The notes beneath the pieces were generated by a model. It did no database searches and was not told the DNA's origin. It saw only the letters and a program-made list of their open reading frames with translations. This document shows positions 32,283 through 41,634 of a stretch of 64,000 nt of DNA, piece by piece (the first letter of the stretch is position 1; every line of letters starts with the position of its first letter). Source of the stretch: Planctomycetota bacterium (GTDB lineage: Bacteria > Planctomycetota > Phycisphaerae > Sedimentisphaerales > Anaerobacaceae). The position numbers and the translations under genes are program-made. The stretch covers positions 1 to 64,000 of the forward strand of contig JAUWIG010000025.1 of NCBI GenBank assembly GCA_030605475.1. The letters are read 5' to 3'.

Positions 32283-33692
32283 ATGAGTGAACTTCCATTT
32301 CAACTTTTAATTAGACGCGATTCTCCGAAGAAGACCGAATCTTTGACGTGCACGGGCCTTTTACGAGCTATTCCCGGAAATCGAAAGGTATATGATGCGC
32401 TGTGGAATGGTCGGGACGTGATTGTAAAGGTGTTCTCACATAAAATCAGCGCGAATCGTCACCTTAAAAGAGAGTGGCGAGGGTTAAACTTGCTGCAGTC
32501 TCGTGGGTTGAGTTCGCCTGAGCCGTTGTTTACCGGGGAAACAGAGAATGGCCAATGGGCGATGGTGGTGGAAAAAATAGCTGATTCGTCGACGGCTTTA
32601 GATATTTTTAACAAGACGCAGTCCCCGGCCAAGAAGCTGGACCTGTTAATTACGGTTTGTAAGGAAGTAGCTAAACAACACGATAAGGGGGTTTTGCAAA
32701 AAGATTTACATCTGGGTAATTTCCTGCTGAGTGGCGATAAGGTCTTTGCGCTTGACGTAGGGCAGATGCAATTCTTTTTTGGCCAAACAGCAAGGAAGGA
32801 AAGCATTTCTCAATTAGCATTATTGGCGCTCTATTTACCAGCCAGCGACACGGAGTCTATTGGAATACTTCGTGAGCAGTACGCTGGTGTGCGCGGCTGG
32901 CGGTTTGGAAAATCAGATGAGACACTATTCCAAAAACAGCTAATTGTGCATAGAAAGAGAGCGGTGGGTAAGGGTTTGAAAAAGTGCCTGCGAACAAGTA
33001 AAAGATGCCTGCAAATTAAGTTCGGCAGGTACGTTGCCATGTTTAACAGGGATTTTTGTGAGGGGGCTGAGCCTCTTGATTTTATAAAACAGATAGATGC
33101 GCTGATGAATGAGGGACAGATTCTTAAAAAGGGCAGAACCTCTTATGTGTCCTGCGTAACGTGGAACGGCAAAGACGTGGTGGTCAAACGATATAATCAT
33201 AAGGGGTTTATTCATTCACTGCGTCATACCATAAAGAGGTCTCGTGCCCGGCGGGGCTGGCTGCACGGACATAGACTCCGTATGCTGAACATAGCTACGC
33301 CGAAGCCCCTTGCTTATATTGAAGAGCGCAAAGGATTGCTTCTGTGGAAATCTTACTTGGTAACCGAACACATTGAGGGACAGAGGCTCTATGATTTTCT
33401 GCGAGACAGCAAGACAGGTGAGGAAGAACGTTCAAAAGTAACCAAGCAGATTATGGAATTGCTTGAAAGATTAGAAAAATATCGCATCAGCCACGGCGAT
33501 TTGAAGCATTCAAATATTTTGATTACAGAGTATAAACCCGTTCTAACAGACCTTGACGGGATGAAAGTCCATAAATGGAATTGGATTTATAAGGTCAGGC
33601 GCGCAAATGAGATAGAACGTTTCACACACGGCAGGAGCGGCGGTCATACCGCTCGCGGTGATACGGACGTTTTTAGAAAGGGGCAAACCTGA
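32283..33692 (+). CDS. Protein with two tandem WaaP/Kdo-kinase-like domains
   Basis: 469 residues with two kinase-fold domains. Domain 1 (about 20-235) has IVKVFSHK (Lys), LQKDLHLGNFLL with the HLGN catalytic loop, and FALDVGQM (DVG in place of DFG). Domain 2 (about 275-445) has VVKRYNHKG, ISHGDLKHSNILI and LTDLDGM. Both look like lipopolysaccharide core heptose or Kdo kinases, which phosphorylate sugars of a surface lipid glycan. Tandem fusion is unusual. Domain 1 has QKDLHLGN instead of HGDLHxxN, so the two halves may differ in activity. It starts the glycan cluster and converges with the GT4 gene, with a 9-bp gap. Confidence 0.82.
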   Translation: MSELPFQLLIRRDSPKKTESLTCTGLLRAIPGNRKVYDALWNGRDVIVKVFSHKISANRHLKREWRGLNLLQSRGLSSPEPLFTGETENGQWAMVVEKIADSSTALDIFNKTQSPAKKLDLLITVCKEVAKQHDKGVLQKDLHLGNFLLSGDKVFALDVGQMQFFFGQTARKESISQLALLALYLPASDTESIGILREQYAGVRGWRFGKSDETLFQKQLIVHRKRAVGKGLKKCLRTSKRCLQIKFGRYVAMFNRDFCEGAEPLDFIKQIDALMNEGQILKKGRTSYVSCVTWNGKDVVVKRYNHKGFIHSLRHTIKRSRARRGWLHGHRLRMLNIATPKPLAYIEERKGLLLWKSYLVTEHIEGQRLYDFLRDSKTGEEERSKVTKQIMELLERLEKYRISHGDLKHSNILITEYKPVLTDLDGMKVHKWNWIYKVRRANEIERFTHGRSGGHTARGDTDVFRKGQT

Positions 33693-33701
33693 TGTTGATG
33701 C

Positions 33702-34703
33702 TTAAGGCCGAGCGTCCTGCAGGCATTTTGTAATCAATTCGACCAGCTGCTTTCCAATTACGCTCAAATCAAAATTTTTTGCCTGTGCCAAGCCTCTTTC
33801 TCCCATTTTTCTTCTCAATTGGGGATTTTCGATCAGTTGAGTAATTCTGCTGACCCACTGCCTGGTGTTTGCAGCGAGAAAACCCGTAGTGCCGTCCTTG
33901 ACATACTCTGCATTTGTTCCAATTGGTGAGGCAACTACAGGCAGGCCAGCAGCGGCATATTGGAGAATTTTGAAGCCGCATTTGCCTCTTGCAAATCGAT
34001 TGTCCGGAAGCGGGGCCAAGCCGATATCGCTGGCAGCCAAATCAAGAGCCTGGGTTTCCAACGACCAGGGGTGCTTTTCCACTCGCATTTTCTGCAGGTC
34101 AAAAAAGTCATCACATATTATTCTTAGAATAACATAGTCAAAACGAGAGCCGATTTCCTCAAGTGCGGGTTTAATTTTCACGAGGTATCGCAACGTGGTT
34201 TTGCTGCCAATCCAAACGAGGCGAATTTTGTCATCTTTCTTCGGAGGGACTTGCAGCTTGTAAGCATCGGTGTCTAAACCTGTTGGGAGAACCTCGACAC
34301 CGGGATTAAATTTTCGCGCGTGCTCGGCAAGATAAGAATTGCCTGCGACGACCACATTGGCCAGTTTAGTGGTTCTTTTAAAAGGATTTGTGTGCTTGTG
34401 TCGGCTCGGCTTTCTCTCTGGACGTTCATCATAGTACATTATGGCATCATCAAAATCGTAGATGACACTTTTCGCATACCGGCGCAGCCAGACAGCATCA
34501 AAGAAGTTAAGGATTTTCTTATGTAGGAAAACGCCGTCAAAACCCGCACATCTTTTTAACATCTTCCATCTGTTCAAAGAGCGAGGATGAAATTGGGCAA
34601 CTTCACACTCTATGCCGTTTGCGCGTAAAGTATCAAGGTAAACTCCTATGCGCTGTCTGAAGCTTGCACGTTTCGGATTGTTACTCAGTACGAGTAGGTT
34701 CAT
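33702..34703 (-). CDS. GT4-family glycosyltransferase
   Basis: 333 residues. The N-terminal LLVLSNNPKRASFRQRIGVY and SVIYDFDDAIMYYDE, VLPTGLDTDAYKL, and the C-terminal GFKILQYAAAGLPVVASPIG are those of a GT-B glycosyltransferase of family 4 that builds surface glycans. It is the last gene of the minus-strand cluster 39432-33702, with a 39-bp gap from the CgeB-like gene. Confidence 0.88.
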   Translation of the reverse strand: MNLLVLSNNPKRASFRQRIGVYLDTLRANGIECEVAQFHPRSLNRWKMLKRCAGFDGVFLHKKILNFFDAVWLRRYAKSVIYDFDDAIMYYDERPERKPSRHKHTNPFKRTTKLANVVVAGNSYLAEHARKFNPGVEVLPTGLDTDAYKLQVPPKKDDKIRLVWIGSKTTLRYLVKIKPALEEIGSRFDYVILRIICDDFFDLQKMRVEKHPWSLETQALDLAASDIGLAPLPDNRFARGKCGFKILQYAAAGLPVVASPIGTNAEYVKDGTTGFLAANTRQWVSRITQLIENPQLRRKMGERGLAQAKNFDLSVIGKQLVELITKCLQDARP

Positions 34704-34742
34704 TTTATAGTTTTTTTGCTTTCATACATTCTGGGAAAGCGG

Positions 34743-35792
34743 CTACAAGATTTCCGCCCAGGTGGCGTCATAAGTTCCCGTTTCGATTAGGTCAAGCATA
34801 TATCCGGCGACCCTTTCGCAATTAAACTCTCTGTGCGCTCTTTCCATTCCGGCCCTTGCGATTTTTTCCCGCACGTGGTCGTGCCGGAGGTACCAATCGG
34901 CAAGTTCAAAAAACTCATCCGCAGAATCAAAATATTTTAGGTGTACGCCATCAGCAAAAAGCAGGTCGGTATCCGGCACTCTTTTTGCCAGTGTAAATGT
35001 GCCACAAGAAAGATAATTAATAAGCCTATCGGAATGATATAATCTTACATCATTCACTATATTTATGCTCAATCCTACTTTGGCGCCACTGATGGCATAA
35101 AAGTAGTCTATGCCTTCGACTCTTGGAATGCCGAAAGAGCCATAAATTCTTGCATTGGGCGTTTGGCTGAGCCGATGGACAAGATTATACCGCTCGCTAT
35201 TGTGTTCAAGCCTCTGGTGTTTTGCTTTGCCGGTGAAGATAATGTCTGTTTTCCATTTTTCCTCAACCTGGTATTGGTGCTGAATGTCCGGGTCGCAGGC
35301 GTTGGGTATAAACGCACATCGTGGCGCGCCGTCATCTTTGTAGGCTTTTAAGAATCTACCGCCGCTGGTGGTTATCGCAATGTCAGTTTCTCTGGCGATT
35401 GCAAGCCGAACAGGCTTCTTTTCAGGGAATGGGTCTTCATCTCTGCCGATAAAGACGGCATCAGGTGCGGCATCACGAACAGCACGGACTGTCTCAGCAT
35501 CGAGATACTTCATACTGAGGATAAAGACAATGTCAGGATGATATGGCTTAATCTGTTCCAAGAGAATATTGTCAGCTCTTTTTTTCACAAAACGCGGAGC
35601 AAAACGCCTAAAATGCTTGCCGGAAAAAGGATTGAATTGCGTCATTATGTTTCTGTAACTAAAGCGCTGAACATCGTGACCAAGGCGCAACAATCCCTTT
35701 ATCCACATTCGCTGCGAAATTCGAATAGATTTCGGCGACTCATCCTTAAAATCCGCTATTACAAATATTCTCTTTGGTTTTTGCATCGGCAA
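34743..35792 (-). CDS. CgeB-like glycosyltransferase
   Basis: 349 residues. IRISQRMWIKGLLRLGHDVQRFSYR, ILLEQIKPYHPDIVFIL, and the C-terminal INYLSCGTFTLAKRVPDTDL with FDSADEFFELADWYL-type helix match the CgeB/spore-maturation type of GT-B enzymes (Glyco_trans_1_2). The donor and acceptor are unknown; context points to polysaccharide or surface-lipid assembly. It has 24 bp to the upstream GT2 gene. Confidence 0.82.
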   Translation of the reverse strand: MPMQKPKRIFVIADFKDESPKSIRISQRMWIKGLLRLGHDVQRFSYRNIMTQFNPFSGKHFRRFAPRFVKKRADNILLEQIKPYHPDIVFILSMKYLDAETVRAVRDAAPDAVFIGRDEDPFPEKKPVRLAIARETDIAITTSGGRFLKAYKDDGAPRCAFIPNACDPDIQHQYQVEEKWKTDIIFTGKAKHQRLEHNSERYNLVHRLSQTPNARIYGSFGIPRVEGIDYFYAISGAKVGLSINIVNDVRLYHSDRLINYLSCGTFTLAKRVPDTDLLFADGVHLKYFDSADEFFELADWYLRHDHVREKIARAGMERAHREFNCERVAGYMLDLIETGTYDATWAEIL

Positions 35793-35816
35793 ATTTCCAA
35801 AAAAGGTTGATAGCTT

Positions 35817-36776
35817 TTATTTGCCTCTCTGCGTCACAGTTATATATTGCGGCAAGGGTTCGGGCATTTGCCAGTCAGGCATTGTGTCACTCTTTTTACT
35901 TTTTAATAAGACTTTTAACAAGTCAACATAAAGTCGAATATCCAGAGGATAGTAACGAATAGCTTTTTTAAGCAACGAGATTGCAGCACGCCTGTTTCCC
36001 AAGGTATAAGATATTTTGGCGGCCTTGCGATACCGGTGACTTATTTTGCGTTTTGCCATCCTCAGCGGGACATATTTATTGCCGCCAAGGTGAAAATAAA
36101 ATCGTTCCAATATATGTGCTACGTCGATAGCACCCTCAGGACTAAATACGCTTGAAAGATTTTCAGCGTACCACCGTTTTGTTACAGATACACTTGGAAC
36201 AAAAAGAAATTTTGTCTTTGTGGAAATTCTCAAGAAGACATCGTAATCGGGACTTCTTTTGAGATGCTCGTCCCAAAAGACATTTTTCCAAACAGACCTG
36301 CGAAAACAGGTAGCCGAGGGCATAAGGCAGGGGCTAAAGTCAAAAAAATATTTTGTGATGCATCCTGACCTGTAACGTTCCGAGGAACTTAATTCCCTTT
36401 TTTCACCATCAGGCTGCAAGTCAACTACCCGTGTGTATGTTGCTCCATAGTCCTTATTTGCATCTAATTGGTTTACTACGGTCTCCAGATAGTTTGGAGG
36501 CCACAAGTCATCTTCATCGAGAAAAGCAACGTATTCGCCCTTTGCCCTGACAAGCCCGAGGTTTCGAGCGCTGGATTGTCCACCATTATCCTTGTAACAG
36601 TATGTTATCCTACTATCCGGTATCTGCTTGACAACAGAACGGGTATCGTCGGCCGAGCCATCGTCAACTACAAGAACCTCAAAGTCAGTATAACTCTGGC
36701 GTAAGACGCTTTCTATAGCCTCTTTGACAAGAGCACTACGGTTATATGTTGGAATTATTACACTAGCGCTCGGCAT
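35817..36776 (-). CDS. GT2-family glycosyltransferase
   Basis: 319 residues. SVIIPTYNRSALVKEAIESV, LVVDDGSADDT, and the DED motif in YVAFLDEDDLWPPNYLE are the nucleotide-binding and metal-binding motifs of a GT-A fold family 2 transferase. The C-terminal 90 residues are basic with small repeats of helices (KISHRYRKAAKISYTLGN). It is soluble or peripherally membrane-bound and probably extends a glycan chain. Confidence 0.9.
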   Translation of the reverse strand: MPSASVIIPTYNRSALVKEAIESVLRQSYTDFEVLVVDDGSADDTRSVVKQIPDSRITYCYKDNGGQSSARNLGLVRAKGEYVAFLDEDDLWPPNYLETVVNQLDANKDYGATYTRVVDLQPDGEKRELSSSERYRSGCITKYFFDFSPCLMPSATCFRRSVWKNVFWDEHLKRSPDYDVFLRISTKTKFLFVPSVSVTKRWYAENLSSVFSPEGAIDVAHILERFYFHLGGNKYVPLRMAKRKISHRYRKAAKISYTLGNRRAAISLLKKAIRYYPLDIRLYVDLLKVLLKSKKSDTMPDWQMPEPLPQYITVTQRGK

Positions 36777-36826
36777 AAAGCTCCTCTAAGATAATACTCA
36801 CTTCGCTACTACTTAAGCATAAATTT

Positions 36827-37639
36827 TCATGCGGTCGCAAAACGCACATAAATATCACCTTGAGTTGCCAGTTTGTTCGGCAAAGCTGGTAATAAACTTA
36901 TCATATCATCAGCGTTGACCCAACTTGGTAAAGCGAATGACATTAACTCTGCCAGAGAGTAGTTAAATTCCACTTTTCCCAGTTTTGACAGATAGTTAAT
37001 ACAGGCAAGCACAGGTTCCAGATATTCCGGGATAAACTCAAGAGAGAGCATATTCACCGGTTGCGAAAGCCCCTCTATGACCTCGCACTCAAACCCTTCG
37101 ACATCTATTTTACAGAAATCCGGCTTTCCGTACTCTTTAATTAAGAGGTCCAGCGTTGTTGTCTCGACAGTAACTTTATCATCCCACGTGTGGTTTGAGA
37201 ACCTTCCGCTGCTTTTGACACTGGCTATCCATTGTTTTGACATTGAGGATAAAGTGTGTGAGCGGTCTATGAAAAACTCTTTTTCGCCGACGGTTTTGTC
37301 CAAAGCTTTACTTAGCACATATACATTCCGATTGTTTCCAAATTTTTCTCTAAGGACCCTGCAACAGCTTTTTTGCGGCTCAACCGCTACTACAGTTGCA
37401 CCAATTTCTATGAAGACCTGAACTCGGTTGCCGATATTTGCGCCGATGTCAAAACACAAATCCCCTTCTTTGACGAATTGTGAGTAAAACTGCAACCTTT
37501 TCTGGAAGCGTTGCCTTTCCTTAGGTTTGTCGCGTCTGGATTTTCGAAGAATTTTGTAATCCCTGTAGAATCGCCTAAGTCCGGCAACAAGTGCTGTTTT
37601 GACCTTGGGTCCTTCAATTCGTATGTTATTTTCGGTCAT
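36827..37639 (-). CDS. FkbM-family methyltransferase
   Basis: 270 residues. GDLCFDIGANIGNRVQVFIEIG is the SAM-binding motif I, VVAVEPQKSCCRVL motif II, and CKIDVEGFECEVIEGL carries the FkbM family Asp-Val-Glu-Gly. It probably methylates a hydroxyl of a glycan. A second FkbM gene lies at 38608-39432. Confidence 0.9.
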   Translation of the reverse strand: MTENNIRIEGPKVKTALVAGLRRFYRDYKILRKSRRDKPKERQRFQKRLQFYSQFVKEGDLCFDIGANIGNRVQVFIEIGATVVAVEPQKSCCRVLREKFGNNRNVYVLSKALDKTVGEKEFFIDRSHTLSSMSKQWIASVKSSGRFSNHTWDDKVTVETTTLDLLIKEYGKPDFCKIDVEGFECEVIEGLSQPVNMLSLEFIPEYLEPVLACINYLSKLGKVEFNYSLAELMSFALPSWVNADDMISLLPALPNKLATQGDIYVRFATA

Positions 37640-37667
37640 TGTTACATTCCGGGAGAAGGATTAATCT

Positions 37668-38600
37668 TTATTCCTCATCTTTCAGACGAAGATTAAAAGA
37701 TTCAACCCCACAATGTGTACTAACCGGTTTATAATTGGCGATAAAATCAATGTCCAATCTGTACCCTTGATTATACTTATCTGCCAATACTTCAACAGTG
37801 TATTCATCAGAGTCGTCAAACTCATTATCAGTCGAGATATTAACCATATTCACCTGTATCGCGCTGGCAATTACCTTTTGAAAATAAATCCAGGCGGGCA
37901 GTTTTGAAGAGTTATTCTGACACCAGCGGCAGTTCCAGGATTCCAGCGTGTTAGGACTATAGAAATAGCCGAAAGACTTTAGGATGGACCGTGCTGAGAT
38001 TATCTTTCCCAACACCTTTATTAAAGCAGAGACCGGCGAGAATAGTTTTTTAATTACCGGATTATTACTCGATACGCTATTGATTATTCTTTTTATCAGA
38101 GCCGTGGGGTAGATGGTAGCGCACAAGTCAAACGGATAGTTTGTTAAGTCTGTTTTTCCGTCTTTCCAACTGAATTTGTAAAGAGTCTGGCCAGACACAG
38201 AAAACTCTTCTATACTATCGCCGCCTGTTATGATTTCGCAACTGTGCCTGAGGGAAAATCCAAAAATCTCGCTGGGAAATTCATCAAAACATTCTTCGAT
38301 TATATCGAAATCAACTGAATCAAAATAGACTACGTCGTCAATTCCAAACAAAATGTATTTGGTACTGATATCCTTTAGAAGCCTTAAAAAATCGCCGTAA
38401 AAGTCGCTTTCTCTTATCACTATACAATCTGAGTACCTGCGGAAGAGCTGCTCATACTCTTTCTCAAACAGCTCGACCTTATAGATGACATACGTTTGAA
38501 TAAGCTCAGAGGAAAAGTATCTGCGTAAACTTTCCAGATATGCGTCCAGCTGCAAAGGCCGATTCTTCGTAAAAACAATATTACTCACAAGCTTACTCAT
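37668..38600 (-). CDS. Putative glycosyltransferase-like protein in glycan cluster
   Basis: 310 residues from the methionine at 38600 (MSKLVSNIVFTKNRPLQLDA); a longer frame to 38723 would overlap the next gene. The N terminus looks like a GT-A nucleotide-sugar domain (KNRPLQLDAYLESLRRYFSS; later YILFGIDDVVYFD in place of DxD), and the region near 180-230 has Cys and aromatic residues. I do not recognise a named family. It lies between the two FkbM methyltransferases, 28 bp from one and 7 bp from the other, so it is most likely a glycan enzyme. Confidence 0.68.
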   Translation of the reverse strand: MSKLVSNIVFTKNRPLQLDAYLESLRRYFSSELIQTYVIYKVELFEKEYEQLFRRYSDCIVIRESDFYGDFLRLLKDISTKYILFGIDDVVYFDSVDFDIIEECFDEFPSEIFGFSLRHSCEIITGGDSIEEFSVSGQTLYKFSWKDGKTDLTNYPFDLCATIYPTALIKRIINSVSSNNPVIKKLFSPVSALIKVLGKIISARSILKSFGYFYSPNTLESWNCRWCQNNSSKLPAWIYFQKVIASAIQVNMVNISTDNEFDDSDEYTVEVLADKYNQGYRLDIDFIANYKPVSTHCGVESFNLRLKDEE

Positions 38601-38607
38601 ATAGAAT

Positions 38608-39432
38608 TCAGGTTTTGAACAACACGTTGGTTTGAGCGGTAATTTTTTTAATGCTGATTCTGTGCCGGCCGCATATTGAATAAGACTTATAACCGTAGCC
38701 TGACATAAAATTGTCAAGTTCACAAATATCTCTGTTCATAAGTTTAAATGCGTGAGGCGTAACTTCCGCAATAATTGGTGGAAGATTACCTTTATGCTCG
38801 TCGAAAAAGCGAGAAGTACCCAGCAGAACAGGCAGCTCAAAACCTTCCGTATCAATTTTTACCAACGAGATATGCGTCAGTTTCTTCTCTTGTATGTATT
38901 CATCCATCCTCTGTACCCAAATGCTGAGAGTCTCGGCTGTGTATTCTTTCGGGACGAATCCCGGCACCATCGAATTGACTCCAGGATTACGTTCATGGTT
39001 AGCGATATAGCTTTGGCCGGTTGTTTCTCCCAAAGCGAAATTATTCGCCACAATCTTGTGCTTGGGGTTTAATTCCGCTATCTGCTGCATGTAACTAAAA
39101 TATTTCGGCACAGGCTCGAAGCTGTGCACCTGGCCGGTTTTACCAACGAGCGCAGCTGCAACTGCTGAAAGATAGCCGACGTTTGCTCCAACATCGATAA
39201 ACACCCCTCCCGGTTTGAGGTATTTCTTCATTATGCGTCTTGTTTCGAACTCATAGCAGCCGAAGTACATACTTTTGACCATTTTTCCAAGAGCAAAATC
39301 GAATGTGAACCTGACACCGTTAAATTCTTCTATGACGGCTCCCTCAGGTGCCTTTGCATATTTGCATCTGTGATGAAGCCATTTGTTTTTGTAATGCAAT
39401 ATTGGATGTTTTAGTAATGGCAGTCGCGGCAT
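38608..39432 (-). CDS. FkbM-family methyltransferase
   Basis: 274 residues. FIDVGANVGYLSAVAAALVG is SAM motif I, HSFEPVPKYFSYMQQIAEL motif II, and LVKIDTEGFELPVLLGT the FkbM loop. It is probably a sugar O-methyltransferase, first gene of the minus-strand glycan run. It is only distantly like the FkbM gene at 36827, so it is not a recent duplicate. Confidence 0.9.
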   Translation of the reverse strand: MPRLPLLKHPILHYKNKWLHHRCKYAKAPEGAVIEEFNGVRFTFDFALGKMVKSMYFGCYEFETRRIMKKYLKPGGVFIDVGANVGYLSAVAAALVGKTGQVHSFEPVPKYFSYMQQIAELNPKHKIVANNFALGETTGQSYIANHERNPGVNSMVPGFVPKEYTAETLSIWVQRMDEYIQEKKLTHISLVKIDTEGFELPVLLGTSRFFDEHKGNLPPIIAEVTPHAFKLMNRDICELDNFMSGYGYKSYSICGRHRISIKKITAQTNVLFKT

Positions 39433-39457
39433 AACATTTCTCAGAATACACAGTTAC

Positions 39458-40873
39458 TTACTCAAACAGCTCCTCAAGAACCTCTAACGCTTTTTCTCTC
39501 AACTGTTCCTCAAATTGACTCTTTAATTGCTCCTGGAGCAGCCTGCCTACATCAAGTTCAGGTTTGTCGGTGGTTCCTCTAAGCGGCAGCGATATCCTTT
39601 GGCCAACAGTCTCTCTGCCAACCCTTGCCGTTCTACCCTTTAGAGTATAAGGCAAAGTTACGGCCATATTCAAACTTTTATCCAGCCCAATTACACCTTT
39701 GAAATTAACCGGATTGTCACCGATATCCATTTGCATATTGTCATATTGAAGGAACCCGTTCTGCAGAGCAAATCTCGTGGGATGGATAACAATATCCTGG
39801 TCTGGTATAGTGGCGCCAACCAGCGTAAGAATCTGTCCAAGCAAATCCGAGGCCTGCAAACGCAACTGATTTATCGAGACTGTGCCAATCACTTCAATGT
39901 CGTTTTGGCTCGCTTCGCCCAGCGGTATGGCAAGTCGCTCGCAACTGAAACTCACCACGCCACTGACATTAACAGCGTTCGCAAAAACAGGATTTAGATA
40001 TATCAAAAGCTTTTCTGCAATCTCATCATTGATTTTAATATCCTTTGCTACTTGAATCGGCCCTACTGTTTCCAATAGTGCTGGCTTGTGCTTGAAATCT
40101 GCCTGGCCGGTAAAATTAAATTGACCATTATTGACGGTCGTCGAAAACGGTGCGATTCTCAGCAAGCCATTTTTGATTTGAATCTCCACCTCAGCAGGGC
40201 CAAGATTCCAGCCCATATACCCGGCTTTTTCAAAACCCAATTTGGCCTTCGTGCTAAGATTGGCCAACAGCGTCTCCGTCTGGCCGGCTGAGTATTCACC
40301 ATGGAAACTCATAATTATTTTGGAGTCTATTCCCACTACATTAGCGGTTTCAGTTTTTGAATCGATTACTTTCAAATTACCATCGTTGACGACAAGATTA
40401 ATTTCTTTGATTGGCAGTGTCACCGGCTGCGATTTTTTGCCGACTGATGCTTCGTGTCGGCGGTCTTTTGCCTTGTTTGTCTGCTGAGCTTTAAGATTTA
40501 TCTCTACTTTCGGCCTATCGATTATCGTTTTCCCAAACGACAAACTACCTATCAAAATGGAAATGTAATGGGGTTTTGTAATGATTTGCTTTGCACTAAG
40601 TGAGGTTTGCCCAGTACCATCGTTAAAACTAAAATCTGTAACCTTTAGGCCTTTGAACCAACTCATTGAAAGAGCGGCAAAATCTATTTCGCCATCGATG
40701 GAATTATTGATTTTGGCTAATATTGTTCTGCGACCTCTTTCGGACGATACAAGCGCAGGCAACAGGAAGACTACTAACAAAATCAAAATAACTGAAAGTG
40801 CCAACACCGACTTGAGTATCCTTATGCCGGTTTTTTTTTGCGAGCCAACTTTGAAGTTTTTTTCGGCTTGCAT
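39458..40873 (-). CDS. AsmA-family protein
   Basis: 471 residues from the methionine at 40873 (MQAEKNFKV). After a basic N terminus, one transmembrane helix (SVLALSVILILLVVFLLPALV) anchors a large periplasmic domain. GRRTILAKINNSIDGEIDFAALSMSWFKGLKV and the C-terminal half, LDVGRLLQEQLKSQFEEQLR, follow the AsmA/TamB-like pattern of bridge-like lipid-transfer proteins at the cell envelope. The exact role is inferred from family only. It lies 25 bp downstream of the FkbM gene's start region, on the same strand. Confidence 0.8.
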   Translation of the reverse strand: MQAEKNFKVGSQKKTGIRILKSVLALSVILILLVVFLLPALVSSERGRRTILAKINNSIDGEIDFAALSMSWFKGLKVTDFSFNDGTGQTSLSAKQIITKPHYISILIGSLSFGKTIIDRPKVEINLKAQQTNKAKDRRHEASVGKKSQPVTLPIKEINLVVNDGNLKVIDSKTETANVVGIDSKIIMSFHGEYSAGQTETLLANLSTKAKLGFEKAGYMGWNLGPAEVEIQIKNGLLRIAPFSTTVNNGQFNFTGQADFKHKPALLETVGPIQVAKDIKINDEIAEKLLIYLNPVFANAVNVSGVVSFSCERLAIPLGEASQNDIEVIGTVSINQLRLQASDLLGQILTLVGATIPDQDIVIHPTRFALQNGFLQYDNMQMDIGDNPVNFKGVIGLDKSLNMAVTLPYTLKGRTARVGRETVGQRISLPLRGTTDKPELDVGRLLQEQLKSQFEEQLREKALEVLEELFE

Positions 40874-41058
40874 CACTTCGTCCCTCAAAACAAATTTGAC
40901 TCCCAAATCAAGCAGTATTAACTAATAAAGTGGGAAAAGGTATCCGGCTTACCAGGAACCTAAATCACAGATTGACAGCAGATGTGCCACTAAGTGTATT
41001 ATCTTGCAACTCTATGTATATCTTACTCTTATGGCAGAAAGAACCGGTTTTGCCAAAA

Positions 41059-41619
41059 TCAATCGAGCATTATCTCATCCGATTTGTTTTTGACTACTGA
41101 GTCAACGTTGTTGGTGTATTTTTTGGTAATATCATCGATTTGCTTCCTGCCTTTATCCAGGTCATCTTCCGTGATAAGTTTGTCTTTTTGCTCTTTTTCA
41201 AGCTGCTTGTTCGCATCTCTTCGTATGTTACGGATACTAACTTTTGTCTGCTCGCCCAACTGCCTGACCTGTTGAACAAGCTGCCTTCTTCTTTCCTCAC
41301 TAAGTGCCGGGATATTAAGCCTTATCAATTTACCATCCACAATCGGTGCAATGCTCAAGTCGCTGTTTTTGATTGCTTTTTCGATCTCTCTGACTGAAGC
41401 CGGGTCGAACGGCTTGATCACAATCATATCAGCTTGCGGCGTTGCCAAATTTGCCATCTGTTTCAATGGTGTAGGCGTTCCGTAATAATCGACCTTTATG
41501 TTCTCGACCAGCCCCGTAGAAGCCCTTCCGGTCCGAACGACTTTTAACTCATCCCGGAGGATTTCAACCGCTTTGGCCATCTTGGATTCATGCTCAGAGA
41601 CAATTTCCCTGGTAGGCAT
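41059..41619 (-). CDS. frr: Ribosome recycling factor
   Basis: 186 residues, standard length. MAKAVEILRDELKVVRTGRA, ANLATPQADMIVIKPFDPAS, LIRLNIPALSEERRRQLVQQV and VSIRNIRRDANKQLEKEQKD are its signatures. With EF-G it splits post-termination ribosomes. It is the last gene of the conserved rpsB-tsf-pyrH-frr order, 15 bp after pyrH. Confidence 0.97.
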   Translation of the reverse strand: MPTREIVSEHESKMAKAVEILRDELKVVRTGRASTGLVENIKVDYYGTPTPLKQMANLATPQADMIVIKPFDPASVREIEKAIKNSDLSIAPIVDGKLIRLNIPALSEERRRQLVQQVRQLGEQTKVSIRNIRRDANKQLEKEQKDKLITEDDLDKGRKQIDDITKKYTNNVDSVVKNKSDEIMLD

Positions 41620-41634
41620 TTACAACCTCCGCAC

